A DNA stretch of 64,000 bases from Arthrobacter pascens (GCF_030815585.1 NZ_JAUSWY010000001.1:2604001-2668000), one strand, 5' to 3'. Shown: positions 22,389 through 33,071, numbered from the stretch's first letter. Program-made: numbers and translations. Notes: generated by a model not told the origin, from the sequence alone.

Positions 22389-25300
22389 GTGGCTGATCGC
22401 CGTGTGAAAGTGACGTTCAGCGCCGAGATCCAGGGATTCAAGCGGGCGATGGAGGAAGCGGCAGCTTCCACTCAGAAGGTCAAGAAGGGCGCAGAGGATT
22501 CTGCGAAGGCTGCGGACACCTATCTCGGCAAGATGGTCCAGTCAGCGAACAAGAACCGCGAGGCGTGGGAACTCTCAGGCGCGGCACTACTGGGATTTGG
22601 GGCCGCAGGAGTTACCGGGCTCGGGCTCGCTGGCAAGGCCGCGATGGATTGGGAATCTGCCTGGGCCGGTGTTACTAAGACGGTTGACGGGTCACCGGCA
22701 CAGATGAACGAGCTTGAGGCATCCCTCCGCGGGCTGGCGAAGACGCTCCCGGCCACGCATGAGGAGATCGCAGGCGTGGCTGAGGCCGCGGGTCAGCTTG
22801 GCGTGAAGCGTGAAGATGTCGTCGGCTTCACAAAGACGATGGTTGACCTTGGCGAGACGACTAACCTAACCGCTGAAGAAGCCGCAACGTCCATCGCCCA
22901 GATTTCCAACGTCATGGGCACTATGGAGCGCGACGGGTCTAAGGGTGTGGAGCGCTTCGGCGCCACCCTCGTGGCTCTTGGTAACGCAGGCGCGTCCACT
23001 GAGGCCGAGATCCTGGACATGGCTAAGCGGATTGCTGGCGCGGCGAAGCTGGTTGGCGCGTCTGAGTCTGACGTGCTGGCTCTGTCGAACGCTATGGCTT
23101 CAGTGGGTATCGAGGCGCAGCTTGGCGGCGGCGTTATCTCCCGCGTCATGCAGCGCATGTATGGCGACGTGAAGGAGGGTGGCGAAGGTCTGGACAACCT
23201 GGCGAAGGTTGCCGGGGTTTCGTCCAAGGAGTTCGCTACCGCCTTTGAGACCGACCCTGTCCGCGCTGTCGATTCGATGGTCAAGGGCCTTGGCCGAGTC
23301 AAGGCATCTGGCGGAGATGTCATCCAGACGATGTCTGACCTTGGGATCAAGGGCACTGAAGAAACAGGCGTGATCCTTCGCCTCGCCGGCGCCGGCGACC
23401 TGCTGGCTGATTCGCTGCAGCTAGGCGATTCTGCTTGGCAGTCAAACTCCGCGCTCGCTGCGGAGGCGGCGAAGCGGTACGAGACGACCGAGTCCAAGGT
23501 TAAAATTGCTTGGAATAACATCAAGGATGCCGCGATAGATGCGGGCGCTGTCCTGCTTCCGATCATTGCTGGCGTGGCGGAGTCTGTTGCGGGTCTGGCG
23601 CAGGCGTTCGGCAACCTCCCGGGGCCCGTCAAGGGCGTCCTGACAGTGCTTGGCGGTGTCGTCGGCATTGCGGCACTGGGTGCCGGCGCGTTCCTGACCT
23701 TGACGCCTAAGATCCTCGATTCGGTGCAGGCGTTTGACAAGCTCGCACCAGCCGGCAGTAGGGCACGTAGCGCTGTTGGTAAGGCGGGGGCGGTGGCTGG
23801 TGTTGCGGCGGCTGCCTATGCAGCGCTGGCGACGGCTGCAACTCTTGCGGCTACCGCTACCGACAATGACCGGTCAAAGACAAGTGTCGAAGATTTCAAC
23901 AACGCACTGTCAGGCATTGCCACTAATGGCGATAAGGCCCGTGACGCCCTTGATGCCGCATTCAATGGCGTCACTAAGCCTGGCAACTCAAGCTTTACCG
24001 CAGTCAATGATCTTGAATCTGCAATGAAGCGAGTCTTCAACCCGCAGGTCAACGACAACATGAACGACTTCTGGTCGAGCGTGTCTGGAAATGGCGCCAC
24101 GTCTGGAATCAATGTCGCTAAGGATGCTATCGGCAATCTGGATAAAGCGATTGCGTCCATGGCGACCAGTGGGAATATGAAAGACGCGGCGGCAGGTTTT
24201 CGCGTCGCGGCCGAGGCTGCCGAGAAGCAGAAGAAGCCCATAGGCGAGCTCATTGAGCTTTTCCCTGCATACAAGGACGCCATCCTTTCCAGCATGACCG
24301 CGAATGGTGAGACGCAGGTTTCTCAGGAGGCGTTGACCGAGGCCATGCTGAAAGGCACCGAGGCTACGGACGGTGCGGCCACTTCGATTGAAGGCGCCGG
24401 TAAAGCGTCTGAAGTTGCGGCGGAGCAGGCGGCGGAGGTTGAGAAGGCTCTAGAGGACATCGGCGTGGCTGCTGACGGCACGGTTGCCGATCTTGCCAAG
24501 TTCACCGAGGCGCTGTTCGCTGCTGGGCTGATCACGATGAGCGCACGGGAAGCGACCGCTGCCCATCAGGCGGCTATTGATGGCACGAAGGGTGCTGTCG
24601 AGGCTGCCACGAAGGCGATTGAGGATCAACTCATTGCCGAAGGCATGGGTGCTGAGGCGGCTAAGGCCCTGGCTGCTGAGCAGTACAACCTTGGCGGGGC
24701 GCTCAATGCAGCTAAGACCGACTTTGACCTAACTACTGAGGCCGGCCGAATACTCAACTCTCAGTTCCAGACCATCACCAATACGGGTATGGCGGAGATT
24801 GAGGCTAAAGCCAAGGACGGCGTCGGGCAGGGTGAGTTGCAGGCGAACCTAGGGACCACGTATCAGTCCCTACTTACCGCCGCGGCTGGTATGGGCATCG
24901 TCGGTGATGACGCCATCAATCTGGCACGTCATGTGCTGGGTGTTCCAGACAACGTTGACATCAACACGTGGATGGCTGACGAAGCCAAGCGCATGGCGGA
25001 ACAGACCACCGGGGCGATCAATAACATCCCCAAGAATGTTCATGTCAACATAACGACGGTCGAGCACAAGATCCGCATCCTGGAGACTCAGGTGCGGGGC
25101 GGTGGTTACGCGAATGACCCTGGCATGGCGGCATTGGATCCGTCCAACCACGCGACTGGCGGACGCGTCCGCGGCTATTCGGGCGGCGGGAAACTCCCAT
25201 CTAACGGGCCGGGCACTGACACTACTGACGGGTTCCTTGGGATCTCATCGGCCGGTGTCCCACTAGCCCGCGTGGACAAAGACGAGTGGATCATCAACGG

Positions 25301-25526
25301 CCCCTCGTCCAACCGCTACAACCGCGAACTGGCCGCAATCAACGCAGGCACATTCCCGAAACTGCCTGGCTATGTGGGTGGCGGTCGCGCTGGCCGGGAT
25401 CACGCCGCGCAGGCCTACGCCACGAAGGCAGACATGCATATCACTGTTCAGAGCGTCCTAAAGCTCGGGTCTCGTGAGTTCGCGCAGGCGGTCAATGAAG
25501 TGCAACGCAACATGAACCGCAACTAG
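22389..25526 (+). CDS. tape measure protein
   Basis: A 1045-residue protein that sets tail length. N-terminal coiled coil, then the TP901-type tail domain (MDWESAWAGVTKTVDGSPAQ ... EEIAGVAEAAGQLGVKREDV), a hydrophobic stretch (KGVLTVLGGVVGIAALGAGA), long Ala-rich helical regions and a Gly-rich C-terminus ending QAVNEVQRNMNRN. The GTG at 22389 is preferred because GGAGG lies five bases upstream; an in-frame GTG at 22377 overlaps this site. Confidence 0.95.
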   Translation: MADRRVKVTFSAEIQGFKRAMEEAAASTQKVKKGAEDSAKAADTYLGKMVQSANKNREAWELSGAALLGFGAAGVTGLGLAGKAAMDWESAWAGVTKTVDGSPAQMNELEASLRGLAKTLPATHEEIAGVAEAAGQLGVKREDVVGFTKTMVDLGETTNLTAEEAATSIAQISNVMGTMERDGSKGVERFGATLVALGNAGASTEAEILDMAKRIAGAAKLVGASESDVLALSNAMASVGIEAQLGGGVISRVMQRMYGDVKEGGEGLDNLAKVAGVSSKEFATAFETDPVRAVDSMVKGLGRVKASGGDVIQTMSDLGIKGTEETGVILRLAGAGDLLADSLQLGDSAWQSNSALAAEAAKRYETTESKVKIAWNNIKDAAIDAGAVLLPIIAGVAESVAGLAQAFGNLPGPVKGVLTVLGGVVGIAALGAGAFLTLTPKILDSVQAFDKLAPAGSRARSAVGKAGAVAGVAAAAYAALATAATLAATATDNDRSKTSVEDFNNALSGIATNGDKARDALDAAFNGVTKPGNSSFTAVNDLESAMKRVFNPQVNDNMNDFWSSVSGNGATSGINVAKDAIGNLDKAIASMATSGNMKDAAAGFRVAAEAAEKQKKPIGELIELFPAYKDAILSSMTANGETQVSQEALTEAMLKGTEATDGAATSIEGAGKASEVAAEQAAEVEKALEDIGVAADGTVADLAKFTEALFAAGLITMSAREATAAHQAAIDGTKGAVEAATKAIEDQLIAEGMGAEAAKALAAEQYNLGGALNAAKTDFDLTTEAGRILNSQFQTITNTGMAEIEAKAKDGVGQGELQANLGTTYQSLLTAAAGMGIVGDDAINLARHVLGVPDNVDINTWMADEAKRMAEQTTGAINNIPKNVHVNITTVEHKIRILETQVRGGGYANDPGMAALDPSNHATGGRVRGYSGGGKLPSNGPGTDTTDGFLGISSAGVPLARVDKDEWIINGPSSNRYNRELAAINAGTFPKLPGYVGGGRAGRDHAAQAYATKADMHITVQSVLKLGSREFAQAVNEVQRNMNRN

Positions 25527-25540
25527 AGAGCGAGGGCGCC

Positions 25541-26356
25541 GTGAGCGTTTATCTTGGCACGCCCGGACGGCTTATCGAGTTGAAGTGCCCGGCGTCTCAG
25601 TCGATCCCGGCTGACGATCCGTTCACGTTTGAGCGGACTCTCGGCGGGAAGGTGAAGGCTCAGGTGTCGCGGCCGTTGCGGCGTCGTCAGTGGTCCGTGG
25701 GCGTGGTTACGGCGACACCTCGGGATGTTGGGGCGTTGGCTGCTTTTGCGGGCGGTGAGTGGGGTTATGGCCCGTTTATCTGGGTGTCCGCGGATGCCCC
25801 GGTCACGAACCTCCTGACCCCCGCTCAGGCGTCTTGTGATCCGTCAACGCTCTACACGGGCGGCGTCACTGCTACGGGCCCGCTAAATCTGGGCGCGGAC
25901 GGTTGGGCGGGGCGGTCGTTCACGAACGCCACCCCGGCCACGCCGTTCTATTTCGGGAATGATCTGGTTCCAGCCCTGCCCGGCCAGCCCGTGACGGTGT
26001 CCGCCTATCTGGTAGGTGTCAACGCTGCGGTGCGGATCCGGTGGGTTGACGCTGCCGGGGCGTTCATCTCCTTCAGTACCGGAACCGCGCAGGGTGTCGC
26101 TGGTGTGGCCACGCGCTGCACCGTCACGGCAACCCCGCCAGCCAATGCGGTACAGGCCCACGTCCAGGCGATCAATACGGCGCAGGCCGCACGCCCGGCA
26201 ATGACGTGGACTGACACTCTGTTCGACTGGTCTGACGGTCAGGGCTGCCTCAAGGCGGTTGTTTCCGGGCTTGACCGGCAGGTTGTCCTAGCTCTCCGCA
26301 CGCCCGGTTACGGGCGGTACGCAGACGCATCATTCACAATCACCGAAGTGGGGTAA
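25541..26356 (+). CDS. minor tail protein, distal-tail (Dit) position
   Basis: A 271-residue protein from a GTG start with AGAGCGAGGG upstream. The N-terminal half (GRLIELKCPASQSIPADDPF ... RRQWSVGVVTATPRD) is the common first minor tail protein after the tape measure in actinophages. A C-terminal beta-sandwich-like region (NLLTPAQASCDPS to AMTWTDTLFD) may bind carbohydrate. It starts the tail tip. Confidence 0.8.
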   Translation: MSVYLGTPGRLIELKCPASQSIPADDPFTFERTLGGKVKAQVSRPLRRRQWSVGVVTATPRDVGALAAFAGGEWGYGPFIWVSADAPVTNLLTPAQASCDPSTLYTGGVTATGPLNLGADGWAGRSFTNATPATPFYFGNDLVPALPGQPVTVSAYLVGVNAAVRIRWVDAAGAFISFSTGTAQGVAGVATRCTVTATPPANAVQAHVQAINTAQAARPAMTWTDTLFDWSDGQGCLKAVVSGLDRQVVLALRTPGYGRYADASFTITEVG

Positions 26357-26359
26357 CGT

Positions 26360-28621
26360 ATGCTGCCGGGTTCCTTGGTTAGTTCGGATGTCTCGGCGTT
26401 TACGTCTTACATACTGGTGAACGGCGTTGTCCGGGACCATAAGTCCTGGTCGGTTGATCGTGACCTTGTGGGCGATCTTCCCGAGCAGGTAGCGGCGGTG
26501 TCCGGGATCAAGCAGGCAACCGGCAGTGTCGTGTGGAATGAAGCCCCGGACGTGTCGACTACGGCCGTGAATCCGTGGAATGAGTCGTCTGGCTGGTTGC
26601 CGAAGACTGGTGACCGGGTGGAGATTTGGGCTGGCGACGGCGTCACGTACTGGCAGCAGTTCACGGGCGCGGTTGACGAAACTTCGGGTGACGTGTTCGG
26701 TCTGCCGCAGTCGTCCATCATTGATGACTATGACAAGTTGAATGCCCGCTTCTCTCATGAGCCGTTGATGCGGATCATGCCGCCAAGGGTTAGGGCAGCA
26801 GCGGACTACCGGGCTGTGGGACTCAAGCACCTGTACTACGCTGACGCTGCGTTGCGGGCGGCTGGCTTCTATGCCACGCCGCCCGCGGAGAACCGGACCA
26901 TCGTGTCCGTCCCGGCGCAGTCGTCGATGTGGCCCGAGGTTGGGGTTATGACGGCTGGCGTCCTTGGCGGCCCGGACGCCGGGGCCACGCCGTGGTGCTC
27001 CACCTACAACGGCCCTTCTGGCGTCTCGATGGCGGATGTGCTGAACACATATTCCCCGCATCTCGCGTACCCCATGACGGAGCCTGTCCGGTTCTCTATG
27101 ACGGTGGGCGCGGACCATAGCGGCAATACCACAATGAAGGCGTACTACGGTGCGACGGATTATGTGGAGTTGGCCGTCGCTGGTTCGCGGACGGCCATCG
27201 CCAGGCTGAATGGCGTGCAGATTTGTTCCCTCGTGATGGGCGCTGCTACTCGGGTGTCCTTGCTGGTGAAGGCTGGCGTGTGGACGCTGCGGACCAATAC
27301 GGCAGCTACGGCTACAGGCTCGGTTGCGGATCCCACGGCGGCGGTGATGGAGCGTATCACGATCAGCGCGGACGTGGACTCACGGGCCGCCGGCTTCCAT
27401 GCCGTGCATACATCCACATCCACGGAAAACCTCTACACCAACTACACCCCGACCGCCCGCTACCGGATGGAGAACCTTTCTCACCTTGGGTTGATGGATG
27501 CCGGGCCGACAATCGAGCCGACGACCTGCCGCGACGTTTTGGAGCAGATCAGCAAGGCCACGCTGACGGGCATGTGGATTGATGAGGCTGGCGTGTTTCA
27601 GTGGGCTCCCTCGGTGGGGCTCAAGGCGCAGGCCAGCGTGCAAACCCTGACGGATGTGGACGATCTCCGTTCCCTGTCGTGGTCATCATCCCTGCTGGGT
27701 GTGCGGTCCAAGGTGGAGGGCTCCTATGACCTCCCCACAATCAGCTGTTCGCGCTGGGACAACATACTTGGCTATCAGGGGAACACGGAGACGCTGGAAT
27801 CCGGGCAGGTCAAGTCTGAGTTCATCAGCCCACCATCCGGCACGGACTGGGTAGGCCTGTCGCAGGACTATCTAATCCTGGGCGAGCCGGGCGCGTCGGC
27901 CCCGTCGAACAGCGGCCACGGTTCAGTGACGGGCGCGGTACTGGCTGGCGAAACCACCGAAGAGGCAGGCTCCTCCTACCTGACCTCGACCTTTGAGCAG
28001 ATCAACGTCAACACCTACAAGCTGGTGCACACTGCCGGGGCGCTCCCTACTGGGAAGAAGCTGGAACTCCGCTACCCGTCCACGTCCACCACGATCTGGC
28101 CGCGCTGGTTCAAGGAAGCATTCCCGCTTCTCCGCTGGTTCGGGAAAACGGATTGGGCTAAGCAGACGCTCGACGCGGCCATTGCCGGGCCAGCTTATGC
28201 GCCCGTCCTCGCGCATGATTGCGGGCCGTGGGTGTCTAAGGAAGCGGACACAATCTTTGTGCAACGGATTATTGACTCCCTTGCCGCCGAAGTGAACGAA
28301 CCCGCCCCGGTAATTACCGGGATGCGGGTGGGATATGACCCGCGCCGGCAACTGGGCGATGTCATCACGATCAGCTCCCCGGAGCTCCTCGGCATCACCT
28401 TGACCGCGTTGATCGTGTCCGTGAAGAACGGCGCGGACGGACCCTATATGCAGTCCTTGGGGGTCCGCATCATCACCGCTGCCACGACGTTCACCACCTA
28501 CGGCGAGTTCGAGGCGGCCCACGCGGACACCCTCACCTATGAGCAGTGGCGGCTCCTGTTCCCGGACACGGCCACTTATTCGACGTTCAATTCTGACCCG
28601 CTGGAAGGGGCCACACCATGA
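26360..28621 (+). CDS. large minor tail protein (tail-tip/baseplate)
   Basis: A 753-residue protein next after the Dit-position protein, overlapping the next gene by four bases. N-terminal beta-rich region (SSDVSAFTSYILVNGVVRDH), a central insert resembling a lectin-like module, and a C-terminal GMRVGYDPRRQLGDVITISS motif that is common to the second minor tail protein of Arthrobacter phages. It probably forms the hub that contacts the cell. Confidence 0.8.
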   Translation: MLPGSLVSSDVSAFTSYILVNGVVRDHKSWSVDRDLVGDLPEQVAAVSGIKQATGSVVWNEAPDVSTTAVNPWNESSGWLPKTGDRVEIWAGDGVTYWQQFTGAVDETSGDVFGLPQSSIIDDYDKLNARFSHEPLMRIMPPRVRAAADYRAVGLKHLYYADAALRAAGFYATPPAENRTIVSVPAQSSMWPEVGVMTAGVLGGPDAGATPWCSTYNGPSGVSMADVLNTYSPHLAYPMTEPVRFSMTVGADHSGNTTMKAYYGATDYVELAVAGSRTAIARLNGVQICSLVMGAATRVSLLVKAGVWTLRTNTAATATGSVADPTAAVMERITISADVDSRAAGFHAVHTSTSTENLYTNYTPTARYRMENLSHLGLMDAGPTIEPTTCRDVLEQISKATLTGMWIDEAGVFQWAPSVGLKAQASVQTLTDVDDLRSLSWSSSLLGVRSKVEGSYDLPTISCSRWDNILGYQGNTETLESGQVKSEFISPPSGTDWVGLSQDYLILGEPGASAPSNSGHGSVTGAVLAGETTEEAGSSYLTSTFEQINVNTYKLVHTAGALPTGKKLELRYPSTSTTIWPRWFKEAFPLLRWFGKTDWAKQTLDAAIAGPAYAPVLAHDCGPWVSKEADTIFVQRIIDSLAAEVNEPAPVITGMRVGYDPRRQLGDVITISSPELLGITLTALIVSVKNGADGPYMQSLGVRIITAATTFTTYGEFEAAHADTLTYEQWRLLFPDTATYSTFNSDPLEGATP

Positions 28622-30801
28622 CGACCTTTACCACCCCGCACAGCCTGCCGATCCTGGAGACGACGGACAAGATCGCGGCGACTGACGACGGTCTGCGGCA
28701 GGATCTCAACGCCATTTCCACGGCGGCGAACAGTGCCATTACTGCGGAGGGTGTCAGGGCTGAGGGCGCGGCCAAGGACCACGCCGACGCCGCTGCGGAG
28801 GCCGCCGAGGCTGCTGCCAAATGGTACCGGGGAGTCCTCGATGGTGACGTGCATCTGAACGACCTAACCACCCCTGGTCTTTATGAGTTCCTGAACTCGA
28901 CGGTGGCAGCAGCAATAGGCTCACCTATCAGCCCATACGGCGCCGTAGAAGTTCTAGATGTGGGCAACTCCACGATCCAGCGCGTCTCGGGTACGGACGT
29001 TGAGCCCCGCGTGTTCTCACGCGGCACGGAATCCGGCGGCGCGTCATGGGGCGAGTTCCGGCGCACCGACCACGACACGAAGACGGTTCTCTACCAGGTT
29101 TCCTTGCCCGGTAATAGCGGACTCAAGGAGGTTGCACCGGCCCGCCATGTCCGGGCTCCGTTCAAGATCGCGGCAGGCGCTGACGGCTTCCGCCTGTACT
29201 TCCGCAACTACAACGACCAGACATCGACGAACTACGCGGGCGACATTACGTTCGTCGGCGTCTACTTTGGCAAGCGGGCGAAGGACGCCGCAGGTGTCTA
29301 TACCAACGACTTCGCGGAGACCCCCACCGACCTCGGGCTTCCGGCCCGCACGACACTGACGGACGGCTCCTACCGCTGGGCAATCGGCACGAAGAATATC
29401 CAGATTGAGGCGCATACCGAGTACCTGATCTCTTACGGGTACACCACCCCGGAGGGCCAGGAAACGCATGTGGGCAACGGCGGCGCCTATATCGGCGTTG
29501 TCCCCGGTGCGGCTTCCTACACGGACGCCTCGCCCATGACGTGGTCTGCGACGATGCCGCTGGATGTCTACCTGACTCTGCTGACCCCGGAGGACACCCC
29601 TGTCTACGGCTACCTCGGATCTTCAACTGCGGCGGGTGTAGGCACCACTCACCCGGTGTGGGATGCGTTCGGCTGGCGTCACGCCTACGCCGAAGGTGCC
29701 ATCCCCGTCCTGCTGGCGCACTCCGGGTCGGCCATGACTTCATGGGATGACTCGTCGGATTGGAAGTGGGGCAAGGCTCGTGTCTACGGCAGGATGGACC
29801 GGCTTTACTTCAACGTCGGCTCCAACGATGTCTACAGCACGGCGACCCTTGCGGATCTCCAGACCCGCAACACGGACGTGGCGAAGGTCATCCGCTCACA
29901 GGTAGCGGACCAGATTTTCTATGTCAACATCGCACCGCGTGCCGCGGAGGCGGCGGACATCAAGACGAAGCGCCTGGCATATAACACATGGCTCGACACG
30001 CTGCCTAACGGAGCACTTGCCACCTATGATGTCGCGTCGGTTGTGACGGGCGCTAACGGCTCGTTGGACGCGCTCTACGACTCCGGCGACGGTGTCCACC
30101 TGAACAGCCTTGGACAGGCCAAAACCGCTGAGGTACTCATCCGGGGCAGTAGCCGTGCGGCGTGGGCTGCGGCGGACAGCGCTGCACTTGCCGAAGCCAA
30201 AGCCTACGCCGACGCGACGTTCATCCCTGCATGGAAGGCGACCACCGCCTACACCCTGGGGCAGCGGGTCATAGCCCCTAACGGTGACATCGTTTCCGCG
30301 AAGGTGGCGTTCACGTCCGGGGCTTCCTACTCTGCGGCAAACTGGGACGCCTCAACGCAGGACGGGCGGATCGTCGTGTTGGAAACGGCGAAAGTCACCA
30401 TCGACACAACAGTTGGGACGCGGGCCACCGCTGCCGGCGTTCTGATCTTTGGGGATACGGGCTGGCGGGACGTGAAGGCGTCCCTTCCTGCCGGGGTCAC
30501 CGCCACCAACATCTGGATCCGGCGCCTCGGCAGCCAGGTCATGGTGAACGTGCAAGGACTCAGCACCACCACAGGCGGAATCGTCACGATCTACTCCGCC
30601 CCGGTAGGGTTCCGGCCCGACGCGCCGAGCATCCGCGCCGGGGTCCTTTCCACGCTGGACACCAACGCAACCCGTGTCGTGTCCCCGTTTGCTGGCTCCA
30701 TACGAGTCCTCTCAATGCCCATCAACACCGCCTTCGAAGGCTCCGTCACATTCCATACCAGCGAAGCCTGGCCCACCACCCTGCCTGGCACCGCAGCGTA
30801 A
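28618..30801 (+). CDS. tail protein with an SGNH-type esterase domain
   Basis: A 727-residue protein. An N-terminal helical stretch (EGVRAEGAAKDHADAAAEAA) is followed by a beta region and then an SGNH-hydrolase fold: block I LGSSTAAG (Ser336 as nucleophile), block III NVGSNDV, and block V DGVHLN (Asp491, His494). The C-terminal 150 residues resemble a tail-fibre tip module. It would de-esterify cell-surface polysaccharide during adsorption. Substrate unknown. Confidence 0.8.
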   Translation: MTTFTTPHSLPILETTDKIAATDDGLRQDLNAISTAANSAITAEGVRAEGAAKDHADAAAEAAEAAAKWYRGVLDGDVHLNDLTTPGLYEFLNSTVAAAIGSPISPYGAVEVLDVGNSTIQRVSGTDVEPRVFSRGTESGGASWGEFRRTDHDTKTVLYQVSLPGNSGLKEVAPARHVRAPFKIAAGADGFRLYFRNYNDQTSTNYAGDITFVGVYFGKRAKDAAGVYTNDFAETPTDLGLPARTTLTDGSYRWAIGTKNIQIEAHTEYLISYGYTTPEGQETHVGNGGAYIGVVPGAASYTDASPMTWSATMPLDVYLTLLTPEDTPVYGYLGSSTAAGVGTTHPVWDAFGWRHAYAEGAIPVLLAHSGSAMTSWDDSSDWKWGKARVYGRMDRLYFNVGSNDVYSTATLADLQTRNTDVAKVIRSQVADQIFYVNIAPRAAEAADIKTKRLAYNTWLDTLPNGALATYDVASVVTGANGSLDALYDSGDGVHLNSLGQAKTAEVLIRGSSRAAWAAADSAALAEAKAYADATFIPAWKATTAYTLGQRVIAPNGDIVSAKVAFTSGASYSAANWDASTQDGRIVVLETAKVTIDTTVGTRATAAGVLIFGDTGWRDVKASLPAGVTATNIWIRRLGSQVMVNVQGLSTTTGGIVTIYSAPVGFRPDAPSIRAGVLSTLDTNATRVVSPFAGSIRVLSMPINTAFEGSVTFHTSEAWPTTLPGTAA

Positions 30802-30819
30802 CGCACTCTAGGAGGCACC

Positions 30820-32175
30820 ATGCCCATCGAAGATTATGTCGAGCAGAAAGCGAACACCTCCGAGCAGAATGTGTTGGAGGACGTTTACACCTACCTCACG
30901 GGCTGCGTCACGGACGAGCGCGGGGAACGCCTTCGCAACGGGTTGCGCCGATCACTGCAACTCCGGAAACCCCTCAATGGAACCCAGTACCCGAACGGGG
31001 ACTGGGCTGGTCAGTACCAGTCCGCCGATGGTGAGCCGATCAACTCCACCGCAGCAGGCAAGGCACTCAAATTCCTCGCACTGTACGCAACCACCATGCC
31101 GTCACGTCCCCGGCACGCGATGGAGGGCGTGCGCGTGTTCGCGGACAACCTATTGGCGCTTCAGTGGGATGACCCGAACAAGCTCATCAGCGGCGGGTTC
31201 CGGCTCGCCCCCACGGACTCTCGCGCCTCCCCGTTTGGGACCGCGACGGCGGCCCGCGGAATGCTAGCGGCCTACAAGGCCACCAAGGATTCAAAGTACC
31301 TGACATCCGCCGTGGCTGCGGGGGACTTCCTCCTGCGCCTCGCGGACCCTAACGCGCACTGGTTCCCCAAGTACGGCGTCAACCCGATCACCCGCACAGT
31401 CGGCGGCACCACCTGGTACGGGTTCTGCGACCGGGTAGACGGGACAGACATCATCACTACGACATCAACCACTTGGAACCTGATCGCCGCCCAATATCTC
31501 CATGAGCTCTACGAAGAGACGGGCGTCACCGCTTACGAGACAGTGGCAACCCAGGCCCGCGACTTCATGGCCTACGGCGTCCTTCAGGGGTACGACTACT
31601 TTGCGGTCGAATCCACGCCGAGCACTAGGGTATCGACCGTTTGGCCTTTCGGGACGAGCCATGAGTACGCCGACCACGCATTCCACAGATCCGGGGATAT
31701 GGTCGGGACCGGAACCGTGGACACGGACCGGGTTGAGTATGGCATTGACGCGCTATGGCATCTTGGCTACGACATCGAAGCACTGAAGGCCGCTTATGTC
31801 CTCTATAAGGGCTTGCCGCATGACACCCCGACGACCTCCTTTGGTGCTGCGTTCGACGCCGACCGGTGCTTCGCCGGGTACTTCCGCCTGACCGGTACCA
31901 CACTCGGGGACACTGGGGACCGTCACTACGGCTCCTACTACGACGCTCAAGGGGCGGGAACTCTCCTGGCCTTCAAGCGAGTGTTCTTCCCCGCCGATTA
32001 TGCGAAGGCCCGCGAGATCACGGACATTGTCAGCGACCGCGCCGCGCTGCTGGACGAAAACCTCAACACCATCTGGTCAACCGCGTCCGCGTATAACTAC
32101 GCGACCCAGGGGACCATCCCCATCGCGGGCGCCGGTATCGGCATCCTCGAATCAATCCAAGCCGTGGAGGTCTAG
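30820..32175 (+). CDS. tail-associated protein, possible alpha/alpha-barrel glycan enzyme
   Basis: A 451-residue protein with AGGAGG upstream. It is made of repeated helical hairpins with aromatic- and Gly-rich turns (AAGKALKFLALYATTMPSRP, ATAARGMLAAYKATKDSKYL, RVEYGIDALWHLGYDIEALK), the look of an (alpha/alpha)6 barrel as in many glycoside hydrolases and polysaccharide lyases. It lies between two tail-fibre genes, so a depolymerase role is plausible. No catalytic pair can be named from sequence alone. Confidence 0.6.
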   Translation: MPIEDYVEQKANTSEQNVLEDVYTYLTGCVTDERGERLRNGLRRSLQLRKPLNGTQYPNGDWAGQYQSADGEPINSTAAGKALKFLALYATTMPSRPRHAMEGVRVFADNLLALQWDDPNKLISGGFRLAPTDSRASPFGTATAARGMLAAYKATKDSKYLTSAVAAGDFLLRLADPNAHWFPKYGVNPITRTVGGTTWYGFCDRVDGTDIITTTSTTWNLIAAQYLHELYEETGVTAYETVATQARDFMAYGVLQGYDYFAVESTPSTRVSTVWPFGTSHEYADHAFHRSGDMVGTGTVDTDRVEYGIDALWHLGYDIEALKAAYVLYKGLPHDTPTTSFGAAFDADRCFAGYFRLTGTTLGDTGDRHYGSYYDAQGAGTLLAFKRVFFPADYAKAREITDIVSDRAALLDENLNTIWSTASAYNYATQGTIPIAGAGIGILESIQAVEV

Positions 32176-33057
32176 ATGCTGCCCGGATTTACTAACCACC
32201 TGATAAACCCGGACTTCTTCTTTACCGACTTTGGCACGGCGGCACGGTCCACAACGGGCTACGTCGTGCCGCGCTGGAAGCTGGAACTTGGCGGGGCTGC
32301 TGCGGCCACAGGTCAGCCCACCACACTCCCGGCTGACATCGGCCAGGACAAGTGGCTGAGGGGCAAGTCCGGGCTGACCCTGAACGTCACCACGCTGGGC
32401 GCCGGGAACAGTGCGAAGCTGACGCAGCGGATCGAAGGCGGCGACAGGTTCTCCCGGCAGCCAGCCCGCGTAACCGTCGTGCTGTACGGCCCCGATGGCG
32501 GCACCCTTCGCTATGGCATCGGAGCAACGTCCCGCATCGTGACGACACTGGGTTCCACAACCGCCGTGACCGCCACCTACGCGGAAACGGTAGACGACCC
32601 ATCAACCGAGTACCTGGAAGTGACACTGGAACCGCTCACACTGGGCGCGTTCCAGATCGCATTCATTCAGGTGGACTGGCCCGACGACCTCGCGGCCCCG
32701 CCCTCACTGGAACTCCGGGGCCGCCAAGTCGAACGGCTACTCCTGAACAGGTACGTCCACACAGTCCGCGTCGGCACACCCGTTGTGCTGGGTTCGGCCA
32801 CACAAAACATGGCGGTCACATTCCCGGCCACCATGCGAGCCGTTCCCGTCATTGCCACATCGGCAACGTCGGTGACGCTGAAGGAAATCAGCACCGGCAA
32901 CAGCCTCACGGTCGCCGCACCCACATATGCGCTGTTCGACGCGAGCGTGACCGGCTGCCGGATCCGCATCAGCGGCGCACCCGCCGCGCAGCCACCCGCC
33001 ACCAGCGCGGGGTACGTGACCACGGAAAGCTTGGTGGTCCTCAATGCCGACTACTAA
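32176..33057 (+). CDS. tail fibre / receptor-binding-like protein
   Basis: A 293-residue beta-rich protein. It begins LPGFTNHLINPDFFFTDFGT, a pattern seen in phage fibre proteins with carbohydrate-binding-like domains, and ends with a repeated strand module (AVTFPATMRAVPVIATSATS). Its ATG directly follows the previous stop, with GGAGG upstream. It is likely a surface-binding component; no enzymatic motif is visible. Confidence 0.65.
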   Translation: MLPGFTNHLINPDFFFTDFGTAARSTTGYVVPRWKLELGGAAAATGQPTTLPADIGQDKWLRGKSGLTLNVTTLGAGNSAKLTQRIEGGDRFSRQPARVTVVLYGPDGGTLRYGIGATSRIVTTLGSTTAVTATYAETVDDPSTEYLEVTLEPLTLGAFQIAFIQVDWPDDLAAPPSLELRGRQVERLLLNRYVHTVRVGTPVVLGSATQNMAVTFPATMRAVPVIATSATSVTLKEISTGNSLTVAAPTYALFDASVTGCRIRISGAPAAQPPATSAGYVTTESLVVLNADY

Positions 33058-33071
33058 AGGACGCGCACGCC

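Noticed and set aside
32352..33071. Upstream extension of the membrane protein gene at 33072
   Set aside because: The extension reads as Arg/His/Pro-rich noise and overlaps the tail fibre gene in another frame; the membrane protein begins naturally at ATG 33072.
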